From positions 1-64,000 of the forward strand of contig NZ_AUSW01000016.1 of NCBI RefSeq assembly GCF_000471625.1: DNA of 64,000 nucleotides, written 5' to 3'. Numbering within the stretch: the first letter of the stretch is position 1; every line of letters begins with the position of its first letter. Below the pieces are notes generated by a model. That model had not been told where the DNA came from. It did not search any database and saw only the letters and a program-made list of their open reading frames with translations. The translations under genes and the position numbers were made by a program. Origin of the DNA: Psychrobacter aquaticus CMS 56. Lineage in GTDB: Bacteria; Pseudomonadota; Gammaproteobacteria; Pseudomonadales; Moraxellaceae. Of the stretch, positions 35,313 to 44,792 are shown piece by piece.

Positions 35313-37493
35313 CTAATCATGCTGGTGGTAATGAGGATCGTGTTTGACTGGTATGACAACCAAAAATCTAGTATGACCATTCAGAGTGTCGGTGAGAATA
35401 CGCCCTTGATGGGCAGTGACGATTTGTGAAACCAAAGATAAGCCCAAACCAGAACCTTTATTTTTTTGCTGCAAGCGTACGAATGGGCTAAATACCTCTT
35501 CGCGTTTGTCTTCAGGAATGCCTGTGCCTTCATCAATAACTGCCAATACTGCATATTTTGGTAATGGGCGTACAGGTTCGGCTTTGGCTTTCTTTATATG
35601 CTTGGCAAATAAACTTTCTTTGCGTGGTGTACTCGCTGTCTCAATTTCATTTTGAACGTTAGCCTTTGACTCATTTTTAATGACAGTTGAATCCACCATA
35701 GTTTTGTCTGTTATATGAGCCTCATCATTTTTGCGTGCACTGATATTTCCACTTATCATTCTGGTTTTAGGCTTAGGCGTCATATCACCAGTGACCGCAC
35801 TTTCAGAGTGGTTACTCGCTTCAGAGTCAGGAACGGCTTTCCACATGACCTTTTTTATTCTGTCAGTCAAATCAGTGGTAAAGCTATAATAGTTAGCGAG
35901 CAATGATGAGGTGCCCGTGGCTTCATGGCTGGTGGTTTCATATATGGCGCTACTTTTTTCTGATTTTTGTACAGCGTCCAAATCTTTTGGAGTATTAGGA
36001 GAGGTAGATATTGGTGATATCACACTGGTAGGGCTCTCAGCATCAGTACGAGTATCACTATCTAGCCTAGCATCTCCCTCATTGTCACCATTAGTCGCCA
36101 TACTTTCCCCATTTTTATAAATAGGTGGTGCTGGCAATAAAGGGGTCGAATCTGTTTTCTCAAATTTAACATTATCAATCGTATTAGAAGTAGCGGATTC
36201 GTCTAAACTCAATAGGTGTTGCGACACATCTTCGTTGATATTACTCTGTTCATCATATATAAAATCTGAACTATTATAATCAGCGAAACTATGGCAAAGC
36301 ACCGTTTGCAATAAATAATCGGGAACAGTATTAGCTTCATCAACAGTCTGAACCCCATACAGCAATACCGTCACTGGAGGTTTGCCATGTAGCATGGCAT
36401 TGGTTAATAAATTGCGAATCAAATGGGTCAACATTGACGACTGACCATCAATGACGATGTGCTCACCAATCAACGTGGCTTCAGGATAATGTTGCCGCTC
36501 TTGGTTCACTAAGTGATATAAGTCTAAGCTTTCAACTTGTTGCAAGGCATGGCCAGCATCTAAACGACTAACCAATAAAATGCTCTCTACCAGATCATTG
36601 AGTCCAGATAAATCACGATTAATCGCTTGCGCGCGTTTATCGAATTTTGCCTTGGTGTCTGCGGGTAGCGCGCCCGTCAGCATATCCATCATCTCGATTT
36701 GTAAGCGAATGCGAGTGATGGGGGTGCGCAGTTCATGAGAGGCATGTGCTAATAATAAGTTATTGGCATCGATAAGGTGTTCGATCTTTTGCGCCGCTTG
36801 GTTAAATCCGCGTGCCAATGAGGCAATCTCATCATTACCGCGAGCATTAACGCGCACCGTAAAGTCGCCATCACCCAATTGTGTCATCTGCTGACTCATC
36901 TGATTGATACGCCATGTGATGGTACGGGCAATCCACCACAGTACGCCTGCCATAATCATTAGCAGTAGTAGCGTACCAGTGAATAAATTTAAGGCGGCAG
37001 AGAGTACCGGCTTTTTGGGTGGCAAGCGTGACTCGTACAAAAGCGTATAGCCTGTACTGCTATACACTTGGGCTTGTTTGGTAGGAGGCGTGTCTGTAAA
37101 TGAAGGGAAAACGCGTGATAGTAGAGAAGGAGGCTCTGGCAGCTCTAGCGGTAAATCGCTATTGTCTGTTTGCATCAGCAACCGACCTTCGCTGTCATAC
37201 AAGCCCATCTTTGCTTGTAATGACTCATCAAAAATATCAAAGCTTTTTTTGACCACAGCTAGCATAAAGCGTGACTGTAAACGGTTGTCCTTACTAACGG
37301 AGATGTTCAGCTCGTGCAAAAATGGGTCTATTTGTCCCAGAATCTGTGTGGCCAAGACTTCTGAGCGGATACCTGCATCTTTGTCGTGCACAAGCTGTGT
37401 CAATAGCACCATGGCTACGGCAAACAAAATAAGTGCCAGCATCACGCTGGCAAATAGCTTAGCAAATACCGAACGGAATCCCAACTGCTGCAT
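35313..37493 (-). CDS. Sensor histidine kinase with a large insert in its ATP-binding domain
   Basis: A 726-residue membrane kinase. TM1 is about residues 12-34, a periplasmic part 35-165, TM2 about 166-188, HAMP 189-240, and the dimerisation/phosphoacceptor helix has His253 in Ala-Ser-His-Glu-Leu-Arg-Thr-Pro. The N box (Arg-Asn-Leu-Leu-Thr-Asn-Ala) is at 360-366. Normally the G1 box follows within about 40 residues; here Asp-Glu-Gly-Thr-Gly-Ile-Pro starts at 654, after about 250 Ser/Thr/Asp/Asn/Lys-rich residues (about 385-640). Gly-Ser-Gly-Leu-Gly-Leu (G2) is at 680-685. All catalytic motifs are intact. It partners the response regulator 65 bases upstream. The sensed signal is unknown. Confidence 0.9.
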   Translation of the reverse strand: MQQLGFRSVFAKLFASVMLALILFAVAMVLLTQLVHDKDAGIRSEVLATQILGQIDPFLHELNISVSKDNRLQSRFMLAVVKKSFDIFDESLQAKMGLYDSEGRLLMQTDNSDLPLELPEPPSLLSRVFPSFTDTPPTKQAQVYSSTGYTLLYESRLPPKKPVLSAALNLFTGTLLLLMIMAGVLWWIARTITWRINQMSQQMTQLGDGDFTVRVNARGNDEIASLARGFNQAAQKIEHLIDANNLLLAHASHELRTPITRIRLQIEMMDMLTGALPADTKAKFDKRAQAINRDLSGLNDLVESILLVSRLDAGHALQQVESLDLYHLVNQERQHYPEATLIGEHIVIDGQSSMLTHLIRNLLTNAMLHGKPPVTVLLYGVQTVDEANTVPDYLLQTVLCHSFADYNSSDFIYDEQSNINEDVSQHLLSLDESATSNTIDNVKFEKTDSTPLLPAPPIYKNGESMATNGDNEGDARLDSDTRTDAESPTSVISPISTSPNTPKDLDAVQKSEKSSAIYETTSHEATGTSSLLANYYSFTTDLTDRIKKVMWKAVPDSEASNHSESAVTGDMTPKPKTRMISGNISARKNDEAHITDKTMVDSTVIKNESKANVQNEIETASTPRKESLFAKHIKKAKAEPVRPLPKYAVLAVIDEGTGIPEDKREEVFSPFVRLQQKNKGSGLGLSLVSQIVTAHQGRILTDTLNGHTRFLVVIPVKHDPHYHQHD

Positions 37494-37558
37494 TAAACCA
37501 TCTCTATTATTAGGCGTTTATATCGATTTTACTGTTATAAGGCAGCCGTTTCCCATGA

Positions 37559-38281
37559 TCAAACTTGATCAGTGGCAAATTGATAACCAACACCGCGTAC
37601 GGTAATAATACGTTTTGGCTGGCGCGGATTGTCTTCAATTAAAGCACGCAGACGTGAGATATGCACGTCAATCGCGCGATCAATGTTGTCTGAGCTGTCA
37701 TCATTTGGCATGGCTTGCCAAAGCTGCTCGCGATTTAAGACTTTACCAGAATGGGTGGCAAAGTAATGCAATAATTGGAATTGATGCGTTGTCAGGCGGA
37801 CAGGTTCATCATCGATAGTCACTTCATGACTGTCAGGGAATACACTCAAACGACCAAAAGTTAAGCTGTCTGATTGGCTGTCTGCTTGATTGGGCTGTTC
37901 ATGCCTACGAATGACAGCACGAATACGCGCCAGAAGCTCACGTGGCTCAAATGGCTTAGCGATGTAATCATCCGCACCCATCTCAAGACCTAGTACGCGA
38001 TCTGTCGTATCACCTTTTGCGGTCAGCATGATAATTGGTACTTTATTGGTCATATTGTTTTTATTGCCACGGATTTTTTGACATACTTGCATGCCGTCCA
38101 TATCAGGTAGCATTAAGTCAAGCACGACCAAATCGATATCCCGCTCTTTGGCGTCCAATAAATCAAGCCCTTCCTGACCGAGTCCTGCATGATGCACATC
38201 ATAATAGTTCATTGTCAGGTAGTCGCTGATTAATTCAGCTAAATCGGGATCATCTTCAATTAATAAAATTTGCTTGCTCAT
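37559..38281 (-). CDS. OmpR-family response regulator
   Basis: A 240-residue regulator with a receiver domain (acid pocket Glu9-Asp10-Asp11, phosphoacceptor Asp55, switch Thr in Met-Leu-Thr-Ala, Lys in Ile-Ala-Lys-Pro-Phe) and a C-terminal winged helix (Arg-Ala-Ile-Asp-Val-His-Ile-Ser-Arg-Leu-Arg, Val-Arg-Gly-Val-Gly-Tyr-Gln-Phe). It acts as a phosphorylation-controlled transcription factor. GAGGA precedes the ATG. The kinase gene follows directly, forming a two-gene operon. The target genes are not evident; the orphan adaptor lipoprotein gene lies upstream on the same strand. Confidence 0.93.
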   Translation of the reverse strand: MSKQILLIEDDPDLAELISDYLTMNYYDVHHAGLGQEGLDLLDAKERDIDLVVLDLMLPDMDGMQVCQKIRGNKNNMTNKVPIIMLTAKGDTTDRVLGLEMGADDYIAKPFEPRELLARIRAVIRRHEQPNQADSQSDSLTFGRLSVFPDSHEVTIDDEPVRLTTHQFQLLHYFATHSGKVLNREQLWQAMPNDDSSDNIDRAIDVHISRLRALIEDNPRQPKRIITVRGVGYQFATDQV

Positions 38282-38555
38282 GGTTTATCCTCTAGTTGTT
38301 GTTATGGTTTGTCAAAACTTAACGTGCTCTACTGTTTTATATCATGATAAGTACATCAGCTTCTCAAGCATTTAAACGATCAACGCTCTAAATTTTCTAA
38401 TAAACTCTTAACCTGTTGTGTTTGGCTAGTGAGACACAGGCGGTTAAATACTCGGTTAATGATATATAATACGGTCATATTGCCTAATTATGCAGTTACA
38501 AAACAAGAGAGCCTTTGTTAATGTTTCTACACAATGTAACTGTCAGCATGAATGG

Positions 38556-39824
38556 CTATGAAACAATGACTTTTTTGCCTTTAGAATCAACCGGTAAATC
38601 AGCTAAGCAAATTAAGCTGTCGTTACTAATACCCGCAATTAAATATTGGTCTGTAATGGGGCTGTACTCAACTACCTCAATAGGCCGGCGAATCAAACGC
38701 TGATCTTGTCCAATAATCCACACGTTAGCGGTCAAAGGGCTAAGCGGTTTATATGGTGGCTTTTGTAATTCTGTCAAGTCAACATCATGAAGTGCGCGCT
38801 TAGGCACAATTGTACCCACGTCTATTTGACCGTAATCAACGCGTCCTGTGACCTTCATGTCTGGCATCAGTATGTCACGACTGGTCTTATTTTCGACCAC
38901 TTCCACATAAACGAAAAGTTTTTTAGGCTGGCTGGTCGCTGTCAGCTTACTGACCTGACCAGTAAATTTGTCTGACATTCCTTCAGCAGTAAAGTTAACG
39001 GTCTGACCAACCGAGAGCTGCGGTTTTGCTTGAATAGGTAGGGTGGCGATAAAATGTAATTGCGTCTCATCCCTCAGTTGTAATAGTGGTGTGCGCGCCG
39101 TTAGTGTTTGGTCTGTTTTGATATATAAGTCTTCTACGCGCCCCGAAAAGCTGGCACGGACAGTGACTAAAGTATACGGTGATGTCGAATTCGTTGCACT
39201 GTCAGTGGTATTTACCGTATTTGCACTAGAATTGTCATTTATATTATTTGTGGCAGACTCTGCTTTTAATGGCTCTTTCTTATCAGATGAGATGCTTTTT
39301 GTGGTTGCCGTATTGTTTATGGTCGCCGTACTGTCTTCAGTTGTAGGCTGAGCAGATTCGAGATTGAGCGTGGTGTTTTTTTCTTGTTTATCTTCTGACT
39401 GGGTATCATTTGCATCGCTAGCCAATGTATTCTCTCGATCGGACTGTTCGGTTGGCGAAGGGGTAATGGCTGTGGTAGCCAAACGTCGCACAATCATTAA
39501 AGGCATACCTTCTTCTACCCATTGACCCTTAGTGACCAGTACTTTTTCGACAACGAGTGGATGTGCTGCAATAAGCTTGGTCTGTTTGATGGGTTCGATA
39601 CGGCCTTGCAACCCCAAACTTGGCTGATAACGCGAAGGTTTTATGCTTAATATATGATCGGGTGTCATGGTAACGCTATCAGCAGTAATGACAACAGGAG
39701 CGTCTACGGTTTCACTGTTTTCGGACGTGACTGGTTCATCAGTCGGCGATGATGGCTGACAGGCAGCAAGCGATAAAGCACTGAGCAAATAGATGCTGTT
39801 TTTTAAAAATTTAGAAGCTGTCAT
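38556..39824 (-). CDS. HlyD/RND-type periplasmic adaptor lipoprotein, orphan
   Basis: A lipoprotein of about 422 residues, acylated at Cys22 (Leu-Ala-Ala-Cys). It has the two half-lipoyl segments of membrane-fusion adaptors: Lys-Val-Leu-Val-Thr-Lys-Gly-Gln-Trp-Val-Glu-Glu-Gly before, and Val-Arg-Ala-Ser-Phe-Ser-Gly-Arg-Val-Glu-Asp after, a stretch (about residues 119-216) rich in Thr, Ser, Asn, Asp and Glu where a helical hairpin normally sits. The barrel and membrane-proximal domains follow. Adaptors link inner-membrane pumps to an outer-membrane channel, but no pump or TolC gene is adjacent. The start at 39824 gives a clean signal; the frame begins at 39845. Confidence 0.8.
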   Translation of the reverse strand: MTASKFLKNSIYLLSALSLAACQPSSPTDEPVTSENSETVDAPVVITADSVTMTPDHILSIKPSRYQPSLGLQGRIEPIKQTKLIAAHPLVVEKVLVTKGQWVEEGMPLMIVRRLATTAITPSPTEQSDRENTLASDANDTQSEDKQEKNTTLNLESAQPTTEDSTATINNTATTKSISSDKKEPLKAESATNNINDNSSANTVNTTDSATNSTSPYTLVTVRASFSGRVEDLYIKTDQTLTARTPLLQLRDETQLHFIATLPIQAKPQLSVGQTVNFTAEGMSDKFTGQVSKLTATSQPKKLFVYVEVVENKTSRDILMPDMKVTGRVDYGQIDVGTIVPKRALHDVDLTELQKPPYKPLSPLTANVWIIGQDQRLIRRPIEVVEYSPITDQYLIAGISNDSLICLADLPVDSKGKKVIVS

Positions 39825-40514
39825 AGCAGTCACCAGAATAATCATGGTTTTATTATATAGTGAATTGCAATGAGGTGAAACAATTGCCCAATGTGGATGA
39901 CACTTAGAGAAATAAGGCTATTAATCCATACAGACAGTCAAACTATAGCGTCTAATAAGGTAAATCGGTCGAGAATATTACTGATCAGTGCGAACATTGA
40001 TTCACTAATGACTGGAAAAAGGTCGATAACTGTGATAAAACAAACATAACGAAATAGACTGATACATTTTTATTACAAAACAAAATTATCCAGCAATGTG
40101 ATTATCGCTTCTATATAATACAAAAACATCATAAAGCTGAGGGTTTTTCTGATTTGGGCTTTTTATTTCCAACAATAGTTATCAAGCTGTTATGAGACGC
40201 TTTAAATGACGCCTGAACCAAATACGGTTTTAATGCACGAGTATAAAAGCGAAATAATTCATTCAAAAAAGATAAAAAACACGCTCAATTTAGTAAGCTT
40301 ATTAATAAGAAAGTGCGTATAGTAACCCATGTTGACGCTGTGTTTGAGAGGCAGATACTGATAGATGAAAGTTTCACTGTCATAAAAATAGCAATGCAAA
40401 TTTAGCCGTTCTTATCAATCCCATCATAAATGGTAGGATAATTTGAGATAACAGTTAATCATTTGTATCAATAAAGAGCGTTACGCATAAATAGTCGTTT
40501 ATAGGACAATGATA
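39825..40514. other. Long intergenic upstream of pilG
   Basis: 690 AT-rich bases between the divergent adaptor gene and pilG. No open frame, RNA gene, or copy of the dispersed repeat is seen. It should hold the promoter of the chemosensory operon, but I could not pick a convincing one by eye. Confidence 0.4.
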
Positions 40515-40892
40515 ATGGAAAATAATTTTGATGGCTTAAAAGTGATGGTAATTGATGACTCAAAAACCATTCGCCGTACCGCAGAAACCTTGTTACAAAA
40601 AGCTGGTTGTGAAGTAGTGACCGCGATTGACGGTTTTGATGCTTTAGCAAAAATTGTTGATAACAACCCAGATATTATCTTTGTAGACATTATGATGCCG
40701 CGTTTAGATGGTTATCAGACTTGTGCGTTGATAAAAAATAATCCTGATTATGCCAATAAGCCTGTGATTATGTTGTCGTCTAAAGATGGCTTATTTGATA
40801 AAGCAAGAGGTCGTATCGTTGGATCTGATGAGTACTTGACGAAGCCATTTAGTAAAGATGAATTGTTTGAGGCAATCAATCAGTATCGCTAG
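40515..40892 (+). CDS. pilG: PilG, response regulator of the twitching chemosensory system
   Basis: A 125-residue stand-alone receiver domain: Asp14-Asp15 acid pair, phosphoacceptor Asp58 in Phe-Val-Asp-Ile-Met-Met-Pro-Arg-Leu-Asp-Gly, Lys in Leu-Thr-Lys-Pro-Phe. Being first in pilG-H-I-J-K-chpA identifies it. In Pseudomonas PilG promotes pilus extension and raises cAMP through its kinase ChpA. The start at 40515 (AGGA, 8 bases) is preferred over the ATG at 40509. Confidence 0.93.
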   Translation: MENNFDGLKVMVIDDSKTIRRTAETLLQKAGCEVVTAIDGFDALAKIVDNNPDIIFVDIMMPRLDGYQTCALIKNNPDYANKPVIMLSSKDGLFDKARGRIVGSDEYLTKPFSKDELFEAINQYR

Positions 40893-41172
40893 TATGAATG
40901 GATAGGTATATCTATAAATATACAGCTAAAGCTGAATTCAGCCTTACAGATTGGCATGATTGATGCACATATATTTATGTATATGTATAGGTTGGCTTTA
41001 CAGTGAATATATTTAGTACTGGTTATCATAACTGATAATGGCGCAATATTTAATCACAACTGTGAGAAAAGTCATTTTGCCATTTATTTTGGCAGGTTAT
41101 TTTTAATCAGTTTGTCTCAATAATATATTAATATATCCTTAATGATATCTTCGAAAAAGAAAGGAAATTACT

Positions 41173-41535
41173 ATGACTACCGTCTTAGTCATTGACGACT
41201 CACCATCTGAAATGGCGAAATTTCGTGACCTGCTTGCTAAAAATAATTTTAAAGTATTAGAGGCGACAAATGGTGAGCAAGGCTGTCAAATGGCAATGGA
41301 TCATCTGCCAGATGTTATCTTGATGGATGTGGTCATGCCTGAGATGAATGGCTTTCAGGCTACTCGAAAAATCACTCGTGGTAAAACCACTGCTCATATT
41401 CCTGTGATTATGATTAGTACTAAAAATCAGGAAACAGACAGAGTCTGGGGTAAGCGTCAAGGTGCTAAAGAGTATATGGCCAAGCCAGTTGATGAAAGTG
41501 GATTGGTCAATATCATTCGCAAAGTAATGGAGTAG
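41173..41535 (+). CDS. pilH: PilH, second response regulator
   Basis: A 120-residue receiver domain with Asp8-Asp9, phosphoacceptor Asp52 in Leu-Met-Asp-Val-Val-Met-Pro-Glu-Met-Asn-Gly, and Lys in Met-Ala-Lys-Pro-Val. In Pseudomonas PilH favours retraction and drains phosphate from ChpA. AAGGA precedes the ATG. A 280-base gap with no gene separates it from pilG, so it may have its own promoter. Confidence 0.93.
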   Translation: MTTVLVIDDSPSEMAKFRDLLAKNNFKVLEATNGEQGCQMAMDHLPDVILMDVVMPEMNGFQATRKITRGKTTAHIPVIMISTKNQETDRVWGKRQGAKEYMAKPVDESGLVNIIRKVME

Positions 41536-41538
41536 ATT

Positions 41539-42069
41539 GTGGCATCCAGAGGATTTATTGAGCTTCTGCGTTTAGCAGATTTGGCCCGCGCGCGCAAGAG
41601 TGGTCGCCGCGGTGGGCAAGAGTATGACTGGCAAGGTGTGGTATTTGAGATTGGTGGACAGCGATTGGTTGCTCCGATGGGTCAGATATCAGAAGTATTG
41701 GCCATGCCAGAGTATACGAGCTTGCCTTTAGTAAAGCCTTGGATGCTGGGCATGGCTAATATACGCGGACGTCTGTTGCCAATAACAGATTTGTCTCAGT
41801 TTTTACAGGTTCCTAGTCGCTTGACGCAAATGAGTCAACGCAAAGTCATTGTTATCGACCATGATAATTTCTTTTCAGGACTGGTAGTCGATCAAGTTAT
41901 TGGTATTGAGCAATTTACTCGTGACCAATACCGTGCAGAAGCAATCGAGCCCGGTTCGCCGTTTGCGCCTTATAATCATGGCAAATTTTTGAAAAATGAA
42001 CAGGATTGGTACGTTTTTATGCCAAGCTTGCTCGCCCAAGATTCACAGTATGCTAATGCTGCTATATAG
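41539..42069 (+). CDS. pilI: PilI, CheW-like coupling protein
   Basis: A 176-residue CheW-domain protein: Gly-Gln-Arg-Leu-Val-Ala-Pro-Met-Gly-Gln-Ile-Ser-Glu-Val, Trp-Met-Leu-Gly-Met-Ala-Asn-Ile-Arg-Gly-Arg-Leu-Leu-Pro-Ile-Thr-Asp-Leu, Val-Asp-Gln-Val-Ile-Gly. It bridges the receptor PilJ to the kinase ChpA at the cell pole. The GTG start lies three bases after the pilH stop, so translation is coupled. Confidence 0.93.
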   Translation: MASRGFIELLRLADLARARKSGRRGGQEYDWQGVVFEIGGQRLVAPMGQISEVLAMPEYTSLPLVKPWMLGMANIRGRLLPITDLSQFLQVPSRLTQMSQRKVIVIDHDNFFSGLVVDQVIGIEQFTRDQYRAEAIEPGSPFAPYNHGKFLKNEQDWYVFMPSLLAQDSQYANAAI

Positions 42070-42247
42070 CTGTCGATAATAAGATATTTGGTTGTTAGAA
42101 CGATAATGAAATAATGGCGAATGACATGATACAGTTGGATATCAGCATTCATACAGGCTTTGTTAATCACTGTTGTTTTTATAACAGTACGATTGTCAAA
42201 GTCAGTCACGATAAGACTTTGACGATTGTTTGAAAGGAATACGTACG

Positions 42248-43663
42248 ATGAGTGATGCTATAAAAAAACCTGTGACTGGTACGACTAAGACAATGGCTGA
42301 TAGTGATAATTCCAATAACTTATGGAAATTGTTATTGGGGTTTTTTGTTTTATTAAGTGGAGCTTGTCTGATTTGGCTGGTCAATTCGTTATCGTCAGTG
42401 AGTCAGCATTTAGCTGATTTTAATCAAGCTGTTGTTTTGCCAGTAATAATATTTGTAATCGGGGCATTAGGCATTCTGTTTGCTTTATACCAATTGCTTA
42501 AGCAGCATGGTGGGTCAGAACGGGTACTTATTGAAAAAGAAACACTGCGTCGCCGTCAAGAATCAGAGGCAGAGTCTGAGCGCGCGCGTCAAATTCAAGA
42601 AGAAAACGAACGAAACCAGATAGCCATTCTACGTTTACTTGATGAATTGGGTGATTTGGCAGAAGGGGATTTGACGGTTAATGCGACCGTATCAGAGGAC
42701 TTTACTGGCGCGATTGCTGACTCAGTGAACTTTGCGATTGACCAATTACGTCAGTTAGTATTGGTTATTAACAATACAGCAGATCGTGTTTCGCAATCTT
42801 CAGAGCAAACACAGATGAATGCGGTTGAGCTTGCTGAAGCATCTGAACATCAAGCACAAGAAATTGCGGGTGTGTCAGCGGCTATTAATGAAATGACCGT
42901 GTCTATTGACCAAGTATCAAACAACGCATCAGAATCTGCGACAGTTGCCCAGCGTTCAGTTGCCATCGCTCATAATGGGGCAGCGGTTGTACAACGTTCT
43001 ATTGAAGGTATGAACGTTATTCGAGATCAGATTCAAGAAACCTCAAAACGTATCAAACGTCTAGGTGAGTCGTCGCAAGAAATTGGTGATATCGTTGGTT
43101 TGATTAATGATATTGCGGATCAGACCAACGTTTTGGCATTGAATGCTGCGATTCAGGCATCGATGGCTGGGGAAGCTGGTCGAGGCTTTGCGGTGGTTGC
43201 TGATGAGGTTCAACGTCTTGCTGAGCGCTCAGCAAACGCCACCAAACAGATCGAAACATTGGTGAAAACCATTCAGGCAGATACCAACGAAGCGGTTATG
43301 TCGATGGAGTCAACGACCTCCGAAGTTGTCCGCGGCGCTCGTTTGGCAAAGGATGCAGGTGAAGCACTAGAAGAAGTGCAGAGCGTTTCTAACACGTTGG
43401 CGGACTTGATTCAAAACATCTCCAATGCTGCATTGCAGCAGGCTGAATCTGCTGGACACATCTCTCACACTATGAATATTATTCAAGACATTACCTCACA
43501 AACCTCATCTGGTACGATGGCAACCGCGCGCTCTATTGGTGAGCTGAGCGAAATGGCAGCAGCACTACAAGAGTCAGTGACGGGCTTTAAAGTAACAAAT
43601 GATGATGTATTGTTAGATAATGACATGCTGAACACAGAAAAAACCTTGTCAAAAAGTGCTTGA
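42248..43663 (+). CDS. pilJ: PilJ, chemoreceptor with almost no periplasmic domain
   Basis: A 471-residue receptor. TM1 is residues 25-46 and TM2 61-83, leaving about 14 residues in the periplasm. A charged linker and HAMP-like region (about 85-175) and a full methyl-accepting signalling domain follow, with the tip [14 protein letters not shown] and [11 protein letters not shown]. P. aeruginosa PilJ has about 682 residues with two PilJ sensor domains that interact with pilin; these are missing here. The start at 42248 is chosen over a TTG at 42230. Gap to pilI is 178 bases. Confidence 0.92.
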   Translation: MSDAIKKPVTGTTKTMADSDNSNNLWKLLLGFFVLLSGACLIWLVNSLSSVSQHLADFNQAVVLPVIIFVIGALGILFALYQLLKQHGGSERVLIEKETLRRRQESEAESERARQIQEENERNQIAILRLLDELGDLAEGDLTVNATVSEDFTGAIADSVNFAIDQLRQLVLVINNTADRVSQSSEQTQMNAVELAEASEHQAQEIAGVSAAINEMTVSIDQVSNNASESATVAQRSVAIAHNGAAVVQRSIEGMNVIRDQIQETSKRIKRLGESSQEIGDIVGLINDIADQTNVLALNAAIQASMAGEAGRGFAVVADEVQRLAERSANATKQIETLVKTIQADTNEAVMSMESTTSEVVRGARLAKDAGEALEEVQSVSNTLADLIQNISNAALQQAESAGHISHTMNIIQDITSQTSSGTMATARSIGELSEMAAALQESVTGFKVTNDDVLLDNDMLNTEKTLSKSA

Positions 43664-43778
43664 TAATAAATTTTGATTTTAAATCATTACTAGGTGATTG
43701 GTCATCTTCCATACTGGTGTGTTAACCAAAATGCGGCATGAGTGGTGATGACGTGCCGCAATAATCATAGCAGGTGAC

Positions 43779-44762
43779 GTGAATAATCTTATTCAACCAA
43801 ACAGCGAACATATTCAGACAACCAAGCCTGCATCAGTCAAAACTTTGATGCGGTCGGGCGATTTTGATGTGCAGCAATGGCAACGGTATATAGAGCAAGA
43901 GATTGGTTTTGTTCTACCAGATATCCAACTGCAATGGTTGATAAATGCAATTGACCATACGGCATTATCGTATGGACTGACCGCTCAAAAATTGTGGTAT
44001 CAATTACCAAACAATGATGAGATTCGTCAGAAATTGTTAGATAAAGTATTGATTCATGAAAGTCGTTTCTTTCGTCACATACCTTCTATAGATTTTGCCA
44101 CACAGTGTGCGTTACAGCATCAGCAACCAACTGCTATTGCCGATACTGATAGTAATAATGACAGTATTAATGAACATGGTGCTGATGAATTGTTTCGCAT
44201 TTGGAGCGTTGGTTGTGCTAGAGGACAGGAAACGTGGTCGCTGGCGATGAGCTTGGCAGCGGAGCAATTGACAAACTATGCGATATTGGGTACTGATGTC
44301 AGCCAACAGGCGGTTTTAAAAGCGCGGTTAGGGCAGTATGAGCAGCGCCAGCAGTCCTTAATTCCCCAACACTGTCAACAATTTGTTCAGCCATTGCAAA
44401 ATGCGAATGCGATAAACGAATCAGATACTCTTGACTCGTCTTCTTTTAAAGAGACGCGAGCAAGCACTCAGATGCACTGGCAAGTTGCGCCTATCTTGCA
44501 GCAGTATGTTCGTTTCGCTTTACATAATATTTTTGAGCAAGAACCACCCACCACGCATCTTCAGCATGTGATTATTTGTCAAAATATGCTGCTATATTTC
44601 CGTAAGTTTGATCAGCGTGATATTTTGGCTCGCCTATCAAAGCAGTGTGCGTTAGGTGGGTATATTATATTGGCTCCAGGTGAGGCGTTGTTTTGGCGTC
44701 CTTCGAATATGCGCCGTATTGCGCACCCACAGGTCAATGTGTGGCAAAAAATCAATGCCTAA
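43779..44762 (+). CDS. pilK: PilK, CheR-type receptor methyltransferase
   Basis: A 327-residue methyltransferase: N-terminal CheR helical domain (Glu-Ser-Arg-Phe-Phe-Arg near residue 95), SAM-binding Trp-Ser-Val-Gly-Cys-Ala-Arg-Gly-Gln-Glu-Thr-Trp-Ser, Gly-Thr-Asp-Val-Ser, and Cys-Gln-Asn-Met-Leu-Leu-Tyr-Phe. It should methylate glutamates of PilJ. Two polar stretches (about 110-140 and 205-230; Asn/Asp/Ser-rich) enlarge it. GTG start with AGG upstream; it precedes chpA by 30 bases. Confidence 0.9.
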   Translation: MNNLIQPNSEHIQTTKPASVKTLMRSGDFDVQQWQRYIEQEIGFVLPDIQLQWLINAIDHTALSYGLTAQKLWYQLPNNDEIRQKLLDKVLIHESRFFRHIPSIDFATQCALQHQQPTAIADTDSNNDSINEHGADELFRIWSVGCARGQETWSLAMSLAAEQLTNYAILGTDVSQQAVLKARLGQYEQRQQSLIPQHCQQFVQPLQNANAINESDTLDSSSFKETRASTQMHWQVAPILQQYVRFALHNIFEQEPPTTHLQHVIICQNMLLYFRKFDQRDILARLSKQCALGGYIILAPGEALFWRPSNMRRIAHPQVNVWQKINA

Positions 44763-44792
44763 ATTAGTGCCTAGACGAGTTAGGATAACCCT

